A stretch of 64,000 nucleotides of DNA from Bacillota bacterium (GCA_023426125.1 JAFABI010000012.1:62001-126000); one strand, 5' to 3'. Numbered from the stretch's first letter, positions 1 through 8,868 are shown. Made by a program: numbers and translations. Notes: generated by a model from the letters alone, not told the origin.

Positions 1-90
1 AATTGGATTAATATAAAAATATTTTTTTTGAAATAAATGCTTTATTGAGAATATTAATGTAACATTTTTTATGATTTTTGCAGAAATACT

Positions 91-180
91 TGCATTACGC
101 TCCGTGATGGCTGTGACCCTAACAGCTGACCAGGAAGGATTACGGCCAAAAGCCGGAAGCCAGGCATGCGTAACTCTTTT
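91..180 (+). ncRNA. Candidate structured RNA, class unknown
   Basis: A GC-rich block in AT-rich DNA. TTACGC at 95-100 can pair with GCGTAA at 168-173 to close a junction. Inside it are GCTGT/ACAGC (about 110-126) and GGC-CAAAA-GCC (about 144-153) hairpins. I compared it by eye with glutamine, cobalamin, c-di-GMP, M-box, fluoride and THF riboswitch cores and found no convincing match. No gene follows closely on the plus strand, so a riboswitch role is doubtful. The strand is assumed. Confidence 0.25.
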
Positions 181-535
181 AACCGAAAGACCCTGAATAT
201 GGATCCGTATAATTTTAAATGTATATTTAAAAAATGATATAAAAATTAAAGAAAATAAATTTTTTTGTAGAATTTTGTAAATTTATGATGTATAATAGCA
301 TAAAGGTAGATGTAACATAATTACAATATTGTTACTTCTTAAGCATTGGAAAAATTATCCTCGTTGCCATTTTTTCCAATTTTCTTCCTATTACTAGTAA
401 ATGGCAAAACCGTTTAACTATCCTTCCTGAAATGATATGTTGAAGCGTCCGCATAGTTTTGGAAGGCGCATAAATGCTGATAAAACAGGGTTTGTTACGC
501 TATAACGCTATTGGCGTTTTCTTAAAACCGTAAAT

Positions 536-568
536 AAAAAACACCCTTGTAAACACAGGGGTGTTTTT
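536..568. terminator. Intrinsic terminator hairpin, usable both ways
   Basis: Stem AACACCC/GGGTGTT with A-rich and T-rich flanks on opposite sides, so it can terminate in either direction. It lies about 125 bases beyond the fucI stop codon on the minus strand. Confidence 0.7.
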
Positions 569-600
569 ATCACCGTATTCTTTTCCCGTCACTTTGTGGT

Positions 601-640
601 TATTGCTACAGGGTTAATAAGAATTACCCCTGTAGCAATA
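601..640. repeat. Perfect 13-bp inverted repeat downstream of fucI
   Basis: TATTGCTACAGGG at 601-613 is the exact reverse complement of 628-640, with a 14-base loop. It follows fucI on the minus strand but has no T-run after it, so it is more likely an mRNA 3'-end stabilising hairpin or the first part of a two-hairpin terminator with 536-568. Confidence 0.5.
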
Positions 641-692
641 AGGCTTTGAAGCGTTCGCTGTTATTTCTGTAAGGCGTACGCTATAGTACTAG

Positions 693-2513
693 TTATTTCT
701 TCCCATACATAGGTCCGAAGTTCTCGCATGCCCTATAGTCCGCGCCTTCCTTGTCATTTGTCCCGAAAGCGCTCCAGGCGCTCGGCCTGAAAATCCTGTC
801 TTCGCCTATGTTATGCATGCATACGGGTATCCTCAGCATGGACGCCATGGTTATGAGTTCAGCCCCGATATGTCCATAGCTGAATGCGCCATGGTTCGCC
901 CCCCAGTTTGCCATTACCGAATATACATCCGTAAAAGCGCCTTTTCCCGTAAGTACCGGTGCAAACCAGGTAGTCGGCCAGGTGGGGTCTGTGCGGTTGT
1001 CAAGGGTGCTGCTGACGTCTTCAGGCAGCTCCACCGAATACCCTTCGGCAATTTGCAGTACTGGCCCTAGGCCTTTTATGAGGTTTATCCTCGACATGGT
1101 GACGGGCATGCCGCCTACCGTCATAAAATCCGATGAATAACCGCCCCCCCGGAAGTAGCCGACATTCGCCGGTCTCCATGAAGTAGCGTCAAGGCATTTG
1201 CCGGCTTCCTCGGGAGTTATATCCCAGTAGGGCTTCATGGCAGGCTTGCCGTCGACGGTCTGCTGGCCGCAGCCATCCAGGGCCGCCGCACCGGAATTTA
1301 CAAGGTGAATGATCCCATCCTTTGCAAGGCCGGTAAGTTCCTTTCCTGTCACCCTTTTCACCGCTTCCGGGCTCCAGTAGGTCCTGACGTCTGCAAACAC
1401 CTGGGCGGTATTGGTCAAAAGATGCCCAAAAAGCATGGCCGCCCCGTTCAGGCTGTCATTCTCCGTTGCAACCACAAAGGCCTCCCGGATCCCATTCCAG
1501 TCAAAGGAGGAATTCAGGATTGCTTCCATAAAGTCGCCATTGGGGAAGTGGTCCGTCCACTGCCTTTGTCCCTGGAAGCCCGACGCAATGGCATTATGGC
1601 CGTTGGCTTCCTCCTCGAAGCCCATCTCTGCAAGCCTGGGGTTTCCGATCATAAGATCCCTTGCAATCAAGGCCATCTTGACTACGGTTTTCCAGTCTTC
1701 ATCCTTCTGCTTCCTGGAGCGCTGCTCCTCCGGGGTATTGTTGTCGGTGCCTTCCTTGCAGTTTTCCTTTACCCATTTCAATGCTTTTGTGAATTCTTCC
1801 TTGTCATAAATGCCTTCGTCCATCCTTCTGATAAACTCGGACATATCAACGTATTCGTTCCGCATGCCCAGATAATTCTGGAAAAAGCCGTCGTTGACGA
1901 TGGATCCTGCAATTCCCATTGAAACGGAGCCCATGGACAGATAGGACTTGCCCTTCATTTCCGCGACGGCAATACCGGCTTGGGCAAAAAGGAGAAGCTT
2001 CTGCTTTACATCTTCCGGAATCTTTGTATTCCCGGAGTCCTGAACATCCCTTCCGTAAATTCCGAAAGCAGGAATACCCTTCTGGTTATGGGCGGCCAGA
2101 ACTGCAGCAAGATATACGGCTCCCGGACGCTCGGTCCCGTTAAAGCCCCACACCGCTTTCGGCGTCAGCGGATCCATATCCATGGTTTCCGAACCGTAGC
2201 ACCAGCAGGGAGTCACTGTCAGGGAAACTCCCACGCCCTCTCTTGCAAATTTTTCGGCGCATCTGGCCGCTTCCGCCACACCGCCGATGCAGGTATCGGC
2301 AATAACACATTCCACAGGCTGTCCATCGGAATACTTCAAATTCTCCTTGATAAGTTTTGCCGCCGCTTTGGCCATGTTCATCGTCTGGCTTTCCAGGCTT
2401 TCCCTCACGCCTCTGCGCCTGCCGTCGATGGCAGGGCGGATGCCGATCTTCGGATGCGCTCCCTGCAGTCTGTTCCCGGGTTTATTCGCCTTTACACTAT
2501 TACTGCTTGCCAT
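693..2513 (-). CDS. fucI: L-fucose isomerase
   Basis: Ketol isomerase converting L-fucose to L-fuculose (often also D-arabinose to D-ribulose), cytoplasmic and Mn-dependent in characterised relatives. The 606-residue product is close to the roughly 590 of E. coli FucI and alignable over its length. Expected metal/catalytic residues are visible: Glu in ATENDSLNG near 351, Asp in FADVRTYW 24 residues later, and a C-terminal His in SYGHIG. An upstream GTG would add three residues, but AAGGAGGG is ideally placed for the ATG at 2513. It follows a LacI gene on the same strand, with a cre-like operator just upstream, so repression by that protein is likely. No fuculokinase or aldolase is in the window. 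Confidence 0.93.
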   Translation of the reverse strand: MASSNSVKANKPGNRLQGAHPKIGIRPAIDGRRRGVRESLESQTMNMAKAAAKLIKENLKYSDGQPVECVIADTCIGGVAEAARCAEKFAREGVGVSLTVTPCWCYGSETMDMDPLTPKAVWGFNGTERPGAVYLAAVLAAHNQKGIPAFGIYGRDVQDSGNTKIPEDVKQKLLLFAQAGIAVAEMKGKSYLSMGSVSMGIAGSIVNDGFFQNYLGMRNEYVDMSEFIRRMDEGIYDKEEFTKALKWVKENCKEGTDNNTPEEQRSRKQKDEDWKTVVKMALIARDLMIGNPRLAEMGFEEEANGHNAIASGFQGQRQWTDHFPNGDFMEAILNSSFDWNGIREAFVVATENDSLNGAAMLFGHLLTNTAQVFADVRTYWSPEAVKRVTGKELTGLAKDGIIHLVNSGAAALDGCGQQTVDGKPAMKPYWDITPEEAGKCLDATSWRPANVGYFRGGGYSSDFMTVGGMPVTMSRINLIKGLGPVLQIAEGYSVELPEDVSSTLDNRTDPTWPTTWFAPVLTGKGAFTDVYSVMANWGANHGAFSYGHIGAELITMASMLRIPVCMHNIGEDRIFRPSAWSAFGTNDKEGADYRACENFGPMYGKK

Positions 2514-2536
2514 AATGATCACCCTCCTTGATTTTT

Positions 2537-2552
2537 ATGCAAACGATTACAT
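2537..2552. promoter_or_regulatory. LacI-type operator upstream of fucI
   Basis: ATGCAAACGATTACAT fits the LacI/CcpA-type pattern TGNAANCGNTTNCA. On the minus strand it lies just downstream of a possible -10 (TAAAAT, 2557-2562) and upstream of the fucI ribosome site, a position that would block transcription. Twelve of its 14 core bases recur at 3657-3672. Confidence 0.7.
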
Positions 2553-2640
2553 TTGCATTTTATTCGATGGAAATTCCCTCGCAGCCTGGCAGCTTTTGCT
2601 GTAATGCGGCTTCCCGGAGGAGTGGATTTCCTTATCGCCT

Positions 2641-3636
2641 TTACTGCCAGTTCTTAAACAGCAACTCCGCTTTCAGCCTGAAGATCATGGGGAAGGACAT
2701 GTCCTCTCCATTGATTCTGGCCATAAGTATTTTCGCCGCCCTGCTTCCGATCTCAGTCATCGGCTGGCTTACCAGCACCTTGCAGTAGCCCAGGAGCGAC
2801 GCAAGCTCCATATCGTCAAAGCTGGTTATGGTTACAGGGTTTTTGACCTCATTTCTGTGCTCCATCAGGTACTTTGTCGCCCCTGCATGCATATAATAGT
2901 TGGTAATAAAAACATGCACCGGAGGATTTTCTTCCTTCATCAGTTCCTCCATTTTTGCATACCCGCTTTGCACATGAAAGTCGCCATACTTCACGATATT
3001 GCTCTCAAAAGGGATGCAATAATCGTGAAGCGCTCTCCTGTAACCTTCATCCCGTTCCCTTGCAGGAGTGATTTTCAGGTCCCCGCCGATGTAGCCTATA
3101 CGGCGCACCCCCTGGTGGATCAGATGCTCCATGGCCGAATAGCTTGCATTGATATTATCCACCAATACGGCATCGGTAATAAAATCGTCCACCAGCCTGT
3201 CGGCAAGGACAACCGGAATCCCCGCGTCGGAAAGCTGCTTGAAATGGGCGCCGTTATTGGATGCAGGGATAATGATGATTCCATCGATGCACTTCTGGAT
3301 CAGCACCTTGATCCGCTCATTTTCCTCATCGGCCTTTTCATTGGAATTACATATGATCACATTATACCCAAACTTTCTAAGTTCATCCTCCATTCCCTTT
3401 GCCAGGGTCATATTGAAGTTGTTGGAAAGTTCCGGGCAGATAAAACCGACGGTATAGGTCCTGTTTGTTTTCAGGCTGCGGGCGATGTTGTTGACCTTGT
3501 AATCAAGCGCCGCCATGCCTTGCAGGACTTTTTCCCTTGTGGCGGCACTGATTCTGGGATCATTGTTGATGACCCGGGATACCGTTGCAGTAGAAACACC
3601 CGAATATTTTGCCACATCTTTTACCGTCACTGCCAT
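2641..3636 (-). CDS. LacI-family transcriptional repressor (fucose cluster)
   Basis: A 331-residue LacI/GalR regulator. The N-terminal helix-turn-helix and hinge (VTVKDVAKYSGVSTATVSRV, residues 3-22) is typical, followed by a periplasmic-binding-protein-like sensor domain (about 60-331). The ATG has AAGGAG nine bases upstream. Its own promoter region has a TATAAT (3678-3683) followed by an operator-like site at 3657-3672, nearly the same as the one before fucI. This suggests autoregulation and control of fucI, with L-fucose or a derivative as inducer; the ligand is inferred from the neighbour only. Confidence 0.88.
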   Translation of the reverse strand: MAVTVKDVAKYSGVSTATVSRVINNDPRISAATREKVLQGMAALDYKVNNIARSLKTNRTYTVGFICPELSNNFNMTLAKGMEDELRKFGYNVIICNSNEKADEENERIKVLIQKCIDGIIIIPASNNGAHFKQLSDAGIPVVLADRLVDDFITDAVLVDNINASYSAMEHLIHQGVRRIGYIGGDLKITPARERDEGYRRALHDYCIPFESNIVKYGDFHVQSGYAKMEELMKEENPPVHVFITNYYMHAGATKYLMEHRNEVKNPVTITSFDDMELASLLGYCKVLVSQPMTEIGSRAAKILMARINGEDMSFPMIFRLKAELLFKNWQ

Positions 3637-3656
3637 AAAGCCCGCTCCTTCATTTT

Positions 3657-3672
3657 ATGCACTCGATTACAT
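3657..3672. promoter_or_regulatory. LacI-type operator upstream of the lacI-like gene
   Basis: ATGCACTCGATTACAT shares its outer halves and central CG with the site before fucI. It starts a few bases downstream of a TATAAT (minus strand, 3678-3683), consistent with autorepression. Confidence 0.65.
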
Positions 3673-3805
3673 CCACTATTATATATTTTTATGCGCCATT
3701 CGTAAAGACCTGATTTTAATTTTAACAGAACTCCTTCACAGACAAGTGTCAATAGCATCGTTGTTCGTCTGGCTGTATTCCTGCTATTAAGCATTTAAAC
3801 AAAAC

Positions 3806-3861
3806 AAGCCGTATTACCCAATAACAAAATAGAATTTGTTTTGCCATTGGGCAATACGGCT
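3806..3861 (-). terminator. Strong hairpin downstream of omega gene
   Basis: AGCCGTATTACCCAAT pairs with ATTGGGCAATACGGCT with one mismatch. On the minus strand it is followed by a T-rich stretch (TGTTTTGTTT). It lies 45 bases beyond the omega stop codon and is the likely end of the helicase-omega transcript. Confidence 0.65.
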
Positions 3862-3906
3862 CTGTTTGTGACATATTATCATGCCGGCTCCAGCCGGTCT
3901 TGTCGT

Positions 3907-4113
3907 CTATTTAATGCCGTCTTTTGTCCGAACGTAAGTCAGCATATTTTCATTGACCTCGTTTGCTGCAATCGTTACTGCTTTCTGGGAACTGCAGCTG
4001 GTAAGCTTATGCGCGCCGTTTGTCAGCTGCCTTGCTCTTTTCCCCACAAGAATGCATAACGTATATCTGCTGTCTACCTTCTTCAGCAATGAACTAACGG
4101 ATGGGTCGATCAT
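3907..4113 (-). CDS. rpoZ: RNA polymerase omega-like subunit
   Basis: A 68-residue protein matching omega subunits along its length: DPSVSSLLKKVDSRYTL, then a VGKRARQLTNGA core, then VTIAANEVNE and a YVRTK tail. Omega helps assemble the polymerase by binding beta-prime. In most Clostridia rpoZ lies beside gmk; here it follows an RhlE-type helicase gene, 44 bases after its stop, so it is either a second copy or a relocated gene. The ribosome site (GGGTGAT) is weak. Confidence in the family is high; whether it is the main omega cannot be told from here. Confidence 0.82.
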   Translation of the reverse strand: MIDPSVSSLLKKVDSRYTLCILVGKRARQLTNGAHKLTSCSSQKAVTIAANEVNENMLTYVRTKDGIK

Positions 4114-4157
4114 ACTATTTTATCACCCGAATCTACATGTTCTATTTTTGTTCCATA

Positions 4158-5291
4158 CTAAACCAATGACTGGTCTTCAACAACAGGTATTTTCCTGGAA
4201 ATAAGTTTCTGTATATCCTTCAGGTATACCTTCTCCTCACTGTCGCAAAACGATAATGCAGTTCCTCCCAATCCTGCCCTTCCTGTCCTTCCTATACGGT
4301 GGACATAAGTTTCAGGCATATTAGGCATGTCGAAATTAATTACATGGGACAGTTCCTGTACATCAATACCTCTTGCGGCAATATCCGTAGCAACAAGGAC
4401 TCTTGTGCGTCTTAGCTTGAAATTGTTCAGTGCGACCTGCCGGGCAGTCTGGGACTTATTCCCATGTATGGCCTGGGCCGTTATCCTTGCTCTTTCCAGA
4501 TCTCTCGCAACCTTGTCCGCTCCATGCTTTGTCCGCGTAAATACCAACGCGGAGTCGATCGACCTGTCTTTCAACAGTTGTATCAGCAAGGATTTCTTAT
4601 CCTTCCGTTCAACAAAATACACCTTTTGGTCAATGGTGTCCACGGTGGACGAAACCGGGGTCACTTCCACCTTAACCGGATTTGTTAATATGGCATCCAC
4701 CAGTTTCATAATTTCCTGAGGCATGGTTGCAGAAAACAATAGCGTTTGCCTCTTAACAGGCAGCAGGGCGATTATTTTTTTCATGTCGTGGGAAAATCCC
4801 ATATCCAGCATACGGTCTGCCTCATCCAGTACAAACTGTTTTACATGATCAAGGCTGATATATTTCTGGCTTATCAGGTCAAGCAGCCTGCCCGGTGTCG
4901 CCACCAGGATATCGACTCCCGACTTTAATGCGTTTGTTTGCGGAACCTGCGATACTCCGCCAAAAATTACCGTATGCTTAAGTCCGGTATACCTTCCATA
5001 TGCAGTAAGGCTTTCGCCGATCTGGATTGCCAGCTCCCGTGTCGGAGTCAATATCAACGCTTTAACCTTCCGCAGCTCTTTTTCATTTATCTTTTCATTA
5101 CGAAGAATCTGCAGCAAGGGGATAGCAAAGGCGGCTGTCTTTCCTGTACCTGTTTGAGCACATCCCAGCAGATCCCGTCCTTCAAGGATGACGGGTATTG
5201 CTTGCTCCTGTATCGGCGTAGGTACGCTATATCCTTCCATTTTCACCGCCTTCAGTATGGGTGCTATCAGTTTCAAGTTCTCAAATCTCAA
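4158..5291 (-). CDS. DEAD-box RNA helicase, RhlE type
   Basis: A 377-residue minimal DEAD-box helicase that unwinds RNA using ATP, probably in ribosome assembly or mRNA turnover. Motifs in order: Q motif (PTPIQEQAIP), motif I AQTGTGKT, PTRELA, motif II DEAD, motif III SAT, then in the second RecA domain ATDIAARGID and HRIGRTGRAG. There is essentially no C-terminal RNA-binding extension, unlike CshA or DbpA. It starts at TTG (5291) with AAGGAG about 11 bases upstream; no better in-frame start is near. It is probably co-transcribed with the omega gene. Confidence 0.92.
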   Translation of the reverse strand: MRFENLKLIAPILKAVKMEGYSVPTPIQEQAIPVILEGRDLLGCAQTGTGKTAAFAIPLLQILRNEKINEKELRKVKALILTPTRELAIQIGESLTAYGRYTGLKHTVIFGGVSQVPQTNALKSGVDILVATPGRLLDLISQKYISLDHVKQFVLDEADRMLDMGFSHDMKKIIALLPVKRQTLLFSATMPQEIMKLVDAILTNPVKVEVTPVSSTVDTIDQKVYFVERKDKKSLLIQLLKDRSIDSALVFTRTKHGADKVARDLERARITAQAIHGNKSQTARQVALNNFKLRRTRVLVATDIAARGIDVQELSHVINFDMPNMPETYVHRIGRTGRAGLGGTALSFCDSEEKVYLKDIQKLISRKIPVVEDQSLV

Positions 5292-5518
5292 TTTCTTTTT
5301 CTCCTTCTATGTGGCCATGCCACTGCTTTCATTATTCCTTGCCATAAATAAAAAGAACGGTTAACTCACTACAATTCATTGAGTTTCCCGCTCTATAATT
5401 CCGAAACGCTCTACTTCAATCCCGGAGTCAGGCAATTGAAAAAACAATATCATGAACCCATCATACCATACCTTGAAGAATATGACAAGGCATTGGAAAT
5501 AAATAGATTCCGCTCCAG

Positions 5519-6808
5519 CTATTGCCTTTCCCTGCCAATCTCTTTGAACACGTCGATCCTGTCCTGCAATGCCGGGTATTTAGCCATGGTTCCTGCCGTG
5601 TACATCCCATTTTCATTATTCTCCGTGGCTGCCTTTTCATGGCCGATAAGCGCCCAGGTGGAATCAATGAGGTTATCGAATTCCTTGTTTTCCATCGCTT
5701 TGCAGATAAAAGACTGCCTCGGTGAATTGATGTCCTCGCCGCTTATCTGGAAGAATCCATGCCTGTCGCACAAGCCTTTTACCCTTTTCAACTGTTCCAT
5801 GGTATTTCTGGAGGGCATATAGGTGACTCCGTTAAAGCCCAGTTGCCTTAAAAGCTCAAAAAGCTCCTCAATATAGTCATCCTCGAATTTCTGGCTCTTT
5901 TTATCGCCGGTGACAGAATCTCCGATGTCTCCCAGATAGGCGTATGCAGAAATAGCGCCAATGCTCCTTGCTAATGCGATATAATCCTTGACATCAGGGC
6001 ACTCGGCGGCGGCGTCAATATAAAATGCTTCCACCAGTTCTCCTTTTAAAAGCCCAAGGAGATCATATTCATAATAGGGGTTTTCCAGGTCGAGGAGCAT
6101 ACTTTCAATTTTTGTGCTCACCTTAAGCCCCAGGCCGTTTTTCAGATAATCCAGTAGTCCGGGGCCTTTCCCGAATTTTTCGATGAGCTTCAGAGCAAGG
6201 GCATAAAGCAAATGTCTTTCCGTTACGCTTCCTCCTTCATTATTCCTGGAAAGCGGCCTTACATCCTTTTCAAAATCCAGTTTGGCGCCTGCACCGGCAA
6301 CAAGCCCGTTAAGCTTTTCCACCATCCCCACATTCCGCTTGTTTCTTTCAAGCAAGTAAGGCTGGAAGAATTTTTTGACATCCTCTATCCTGTTGTGAGG
6401 GATGCCATGGATCGTTACATACGCAATGGTCTTCTGGTCCGGGTTGTTGAGCTTTTTTCCCGCCATTGGCGTCTTTGAGAAATCCACCCTGCATTCGGCG
6501 CCAATGGTGGTAGCCATACCGATAATCTGCCCCGCACGGATGAACTCCTCCGCTCCGCTGATGGAATCATGGTCTACAATGCCTGCCGTCGTAAGGCCGG
6601 CATTGTATGCCATCCATAAGGCTTTTGTCGGAGAATAGGGTGAAAAGGAGTATGTAGTATGGATATGATTGTTGACATGCCCGCCATTTACAGGCCGTTG
6701 GATTTCACCTGCATTCACCATATCCATCAGCTTTTGAAGGCTTTCAAGCCTGATATTCCGGTCATTGTCATTCAGTCTTTCTACCAATTTGGAATAGTTG
6801 TCGTTCAT
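5519..6808 (-). CDS. PHP-domain phosphoesterase-like protein
   Basis: A 429-residue protein. After a roughly 40-residue helical lead comes a PHP domain: NNHIHTTYSFSPYSP (near 46-60) supplies the HxH motif, then GIVDHDSISG with the DHD motif and IGAECR with a metal-ligand Glu. PHP domains are metal-dependent phosphoesterases, but many members have unknown substrates. The middle is longer than in simple PHP proteins, and PYYEYDLLGLLKG-type helices interrupt the barrel. It lies upstream of an SDR gene on the same strand, separated by a repeat, so co-transcription is unsure. Substrate unknown. Confidence 0.75.
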   Translation of the reverse strand: MNDNYSKLVERLNDNDRNIRLESLQKLMDMVNAGEIQRPVNGGHVNNHIHTTYSFSPYSPTKALWMAYNAGLTTAGIVDHDSISGAEEFIRAGQIIGMATTIGAECRVDFSKTPMAGKKLNNPDQKTIAYVTIHGIPHNRIEDVKKFFQPYLLERNKRNVGMVEKLNGLVAGAGAKLDFEKDVRPLSRNNEGGSVTERHLLYALALKLIEKFGKGPGLLDYLKNGLGLKVSTKIESMLLDLENPYYEYDLLGLLKGELVEAFYIDAAAECPDVKDYIALARSIGAISAYAYLGDIGDSVTGDKKSQKFEDDYIEELFELLRQLGFNGVTYMPSRNTMEQLKRVKGLCDRHGFFQISGEDINSPRQSFICKAMENKEFDNLIDSTWALIGHEKAATENNENGMYTAGTMAKYPALQDRIDVFKEIGRERQ

Positions 6809-6882
6809 TCATGCACTTCCTCTCATCGTATTTTTTCAAAACGGAAAGAATGCGTAATAAGCATTGCAGGGTGCCTGCGGCC

Positions 6883-6985
6883 CTGTAGGGGCGGCCATTG
6901 GCCGTCCGCCCAGTAACTACAGGGTCATAGATTATTGGCTATCATAGATTGCATTCATGCGGACGCGCAACGCGCGCCCCTGCAA
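6883..6985. repeat. Family A inverted-repeat element, copy 1
   Basis: The left arm begins CTGTAGGGGCGGCCATTGG and the right arm ends in GCGGACGCGCAACGCGCG followed by CCCCTGCA. The arms are mutually inverted at their outer ends and each is itself a small palindrome. It lies between the PHP and SDR genes and has no coding capacity, as expected for a MITE or similar non-autonomous repeat. Confidence 0.75.
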
Positions 6986-7096
6986 TAGACAGAGCCTGAT
7001 GCCGGAATTTGCAGTCACGGCGGCCCATCAACCCAGAAAGCTCACACTAGCCTTCATGGCTGATACAAGAGAACCGTCCCCTGTGTCCCTGCCGGC

Positions 7097-7888
7097 TTAC
7101 CGCATTTCCTGGCCGCCGGTCACATTGATGGCCTGGCCCGTCATATAGCTGGCCTGGTCGGAGGCAAGGAATACAAGTACATTGGCTATATCCTCGTATT
7201 GCGTGCTCCGCTTTAAAGGCACCTGGTTCAAATATTTCTGCCGGACCTGTTCTTCCGTTATTCCCTGATTGGCTGCATATTGCTTGAAAAGGCTATTGGG
7301 GCCTTGCGTCCATAAGGGGGAATCCAGAAGGTTGCCGGGGCAGATGGCATTTACTCTGATCCCGTATTCGGCCAATTCCAGGGCGAGGCTCTGGGTAAAT
7401 CCGATGCCTCCGAACTTTGCCGAAGCATAGGCAGAGTTCTTGAAAGACCCTTTTTTGCCCGATTTGCTGTTAATTTGTATGATATTTCCCTTATTCCCAG
7501 GGATCATCACTTTTGCAGCTGCCTTGGCACAGAGGAAATAGCCCACAAGGTTGACTTCCATCATTTTTCTCCACTGTTCCACCGGGAATTCCACCACCGG
7601 CTTTGCAATGAGTATGGCTGCATTTGAAACCATCAAGTCCAGCGTTCCGTACTTCTTTACGGCAGCATCCACCATTGCCTCCACCTGCTGCTCATCGCAT
7701 ACATCAACTTTAACGGCAATGGCATCGCTCAAGCTTTTTGCAACCTTGTCCGCCGCCTCGAAATTGATATCGGCGACAACCACCTTGCAGCCTTCCTGAT
7801 CCAGCCTGCGCGCCAGAGCTTCACCCAGCCCCTGGCCTCCTCCCGTTACGATTGCCACCTGTCCGTCCAATCTTCTTATTTGGCACAT
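7097..7888 (-). CDS. Short-chain dehydrogenase, sorbitol-6-phosphate dehydrogenase-like
   Basis: A 263-residue classical SDR. It has the NAD-binding glycine motif TGGGQGLG (near 16-23), NAA, the catalytic Ser in INSKSGKKGS and YASAK. The C-terminal SYMTGQAINVTGGQEM resembles SrlD, which oxidises D-sorbitol 6-phosphate to fructose 6-phosphate. A DeoR regulator gene lies immediately upstream, 28 bases away. No sorbitol PTS genes are nearby, so the substrate may be another polyol or its phosphate. Confidence 0.8.
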   Translation of the reverse strand: MCQIRRLDGQVAIVTGGGQGLGEALARRLDQEGCKVVVADINFEAADKVAKSLSDAIAVKVDVCDEQQVEAMVDAAVKKYGTLDLMVSNAAILIAKPVVEFPVEQWRKMMEVNLVGYFLCAKAAAKVMIPGNKGNIIQINSKSGKKGSFKNSAYASAKFGGIGFTQSLALELAEYGIRVNAICPGNLLDSPLWTQGPNSLFKQYAANQGITEEQVRQKYLNQVPLKRSTQYEDIANVLVFLASDQASYMTGQAINVTGGQEMR

Positions 7889-7916
7889 ATCCTATCATCC
7901 TTTTCCTTTCGTTTTT

Positions 7917-8690
7917 CTACAACAATGTCACGCCGGATTTCTTCGCTTCGTTTATTATGTCCTGCGGCAGGGCGGTTTCAGTCACCCATACATCGATATC
8001 CTCAAGGGTGGCGTAGGTAAAAGGCAAATTTTTGTTCACCTTTGAAGTATCCATCAGCAGTATTACTTTTTTTGCCCTCTTCACAATCTTTTTTTTCAAT
8101 TCGCATTCATAAATATTGGATACGGTAAAGCCGCTGTCGATGGAGAAGCCGGAAGACGCCATAAACGCCGTATCGATATTGACGCTGTCAAGGGATAAAA
8201 TAGCGTCCGGCCCTGAGGTGGAAAGTGTATTGCGGTTTACAAGGCCGCCCAGAAGCACAACAGAGGTGCGCAGCTTCTTCACCAGCTCAAGGGCTATATT
8301 GGCGCCGCTGGTGAAGATGGAATAGCTGTCGTCGTCCAAAATCTTTGCAAGGCACATCACCGTGCTTCCCGCATCGAAATAAATGGACCTGCCCTTTTCC
8401 ACCGTGTCGATCGCCTTATCCGCTATTTTCAGCTTTGCCTCCACATTTTCAGCCGCTCTTCTTGAGTAGGAGTCTTCTTCTCCGTTGTTGCCCACGCTTA
8501 CGGAGAGCCTTTTCAAACTGACAGCTCCCCCATGGGTGCGAATTAAGCGGCCTTCAGCCTCAAGTCCGATGAGATCCCTCCTGAGCGTCATCATGGAGAC
8601 CTCGGGAAACAATTCCTTCAATTGCTGGAGCTGGACTTCACCTTTCGTGTCAAGCAGTTGAAGAATTTGCAGCTGTCTGTCGTTGTTCAC
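7917..8690 (-). CDS. DeoR-family transcriptional regulator
   Basis: A 257-residue DeoR/GlpR regulator. The N-terminal winged helix (RQLQILQLLDTKGEV through MTLRRDLIGLEAEGRLIRTHGG) is characteristic and the C-terminal sugar-phosphate sensor has the family SIYFDAGSTV motif. It starts at GTG with GGGAGGAG upstream. It is the first gene before the sorbitol-6-phosphate-dehydrogenase-like gene, suggesting a phosphorylated sugar or polyol effector and control of that transcript. Confidence 0.88.
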   Translation of the reverse strand: MNNDRQLQILQLLDTKGEVQLQQLKELFPEVSMMTLRRDLIGLEAEGRLIRTHGGAVSLKRLSVSVGNNGEEDSYSRRAAENVEAKLKIADKAIDTVEKGRSIYFDAGSTVMCLAKILDDDSYSIFTSGANIALELVKKLRTSVVLLGGLVNRNTLSTSGPDAILSLDSVNIDTAFMASSGFSIDSGFTVSNIYECELKKKIVKRAKKVILLMDTSKVNKNLPFTYATLEDIDVWVTETALPQDIINEAKKSGVTLL

Positions 8691-8723
8691 AAAAACACTC
8701 CTCCCTTAAGAATCTTTGCTTTA

Positions 8724-8868
8724 AGTACTGGTGCGAATATAACTTCCCGTATAGGTTTCGGAAAATGCAGTCCATTGCGGCCGGGGCTGGTCACAAATGC
8801 CTTGCATTTGCTGCTCGCCTATGCAACCTACACTTTCAAAAAACGGGAAGTAATATTTGCAGTACTCC
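8724..8868. repeat. Family B inverted-repeat element, copy 1
   Basis: The left end reads AGTACTGGTGCGAATATAAC then TTCC; the right end is its near reverse complement, finishing in TTGCAGTACTCC. The centre has GTCCATTGCGGCCGG and a palindromic AAATGCCTTGCATTTG. It is about 145 bp and non-coding, and lies upstream of the DeoR gene. TTA and TAA flank it on either side. Confidence 0.8.

Larger units (their letters stand above)
1..692. other. Gene-free AT-rich intergenic region
   Basis: No supportable coding region is seen. The first 90 bases and 220-330 are very AT-rich. A more GC-rich block at 91-180 could fold and is listed separately, as are two hairpins at 536-568 and 601-640. The rest shows nothing I can assign. 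Confidence 0.6.

Noticed and set aside
91..180. Known riboswitch class at the window start
   Set aside because: No conserved core of glutamine, cobalamin, c-di-GMP, M-box, fluoride, THF, TPP or SAM riboswitches could be matched, and no gene follows on that strand.
1305..1922. Long plus-strand open frames opposite fucI
   Set aside because: They lie wholly within a clear fucI gene on the other strand, have no family resemblance and no ribosome site.
2857..3705. Plus-strand frame opposite the LacI gene
   Set aside because: It is an antisense shadow of the regulator with Cys/His-rich composition and no start site.
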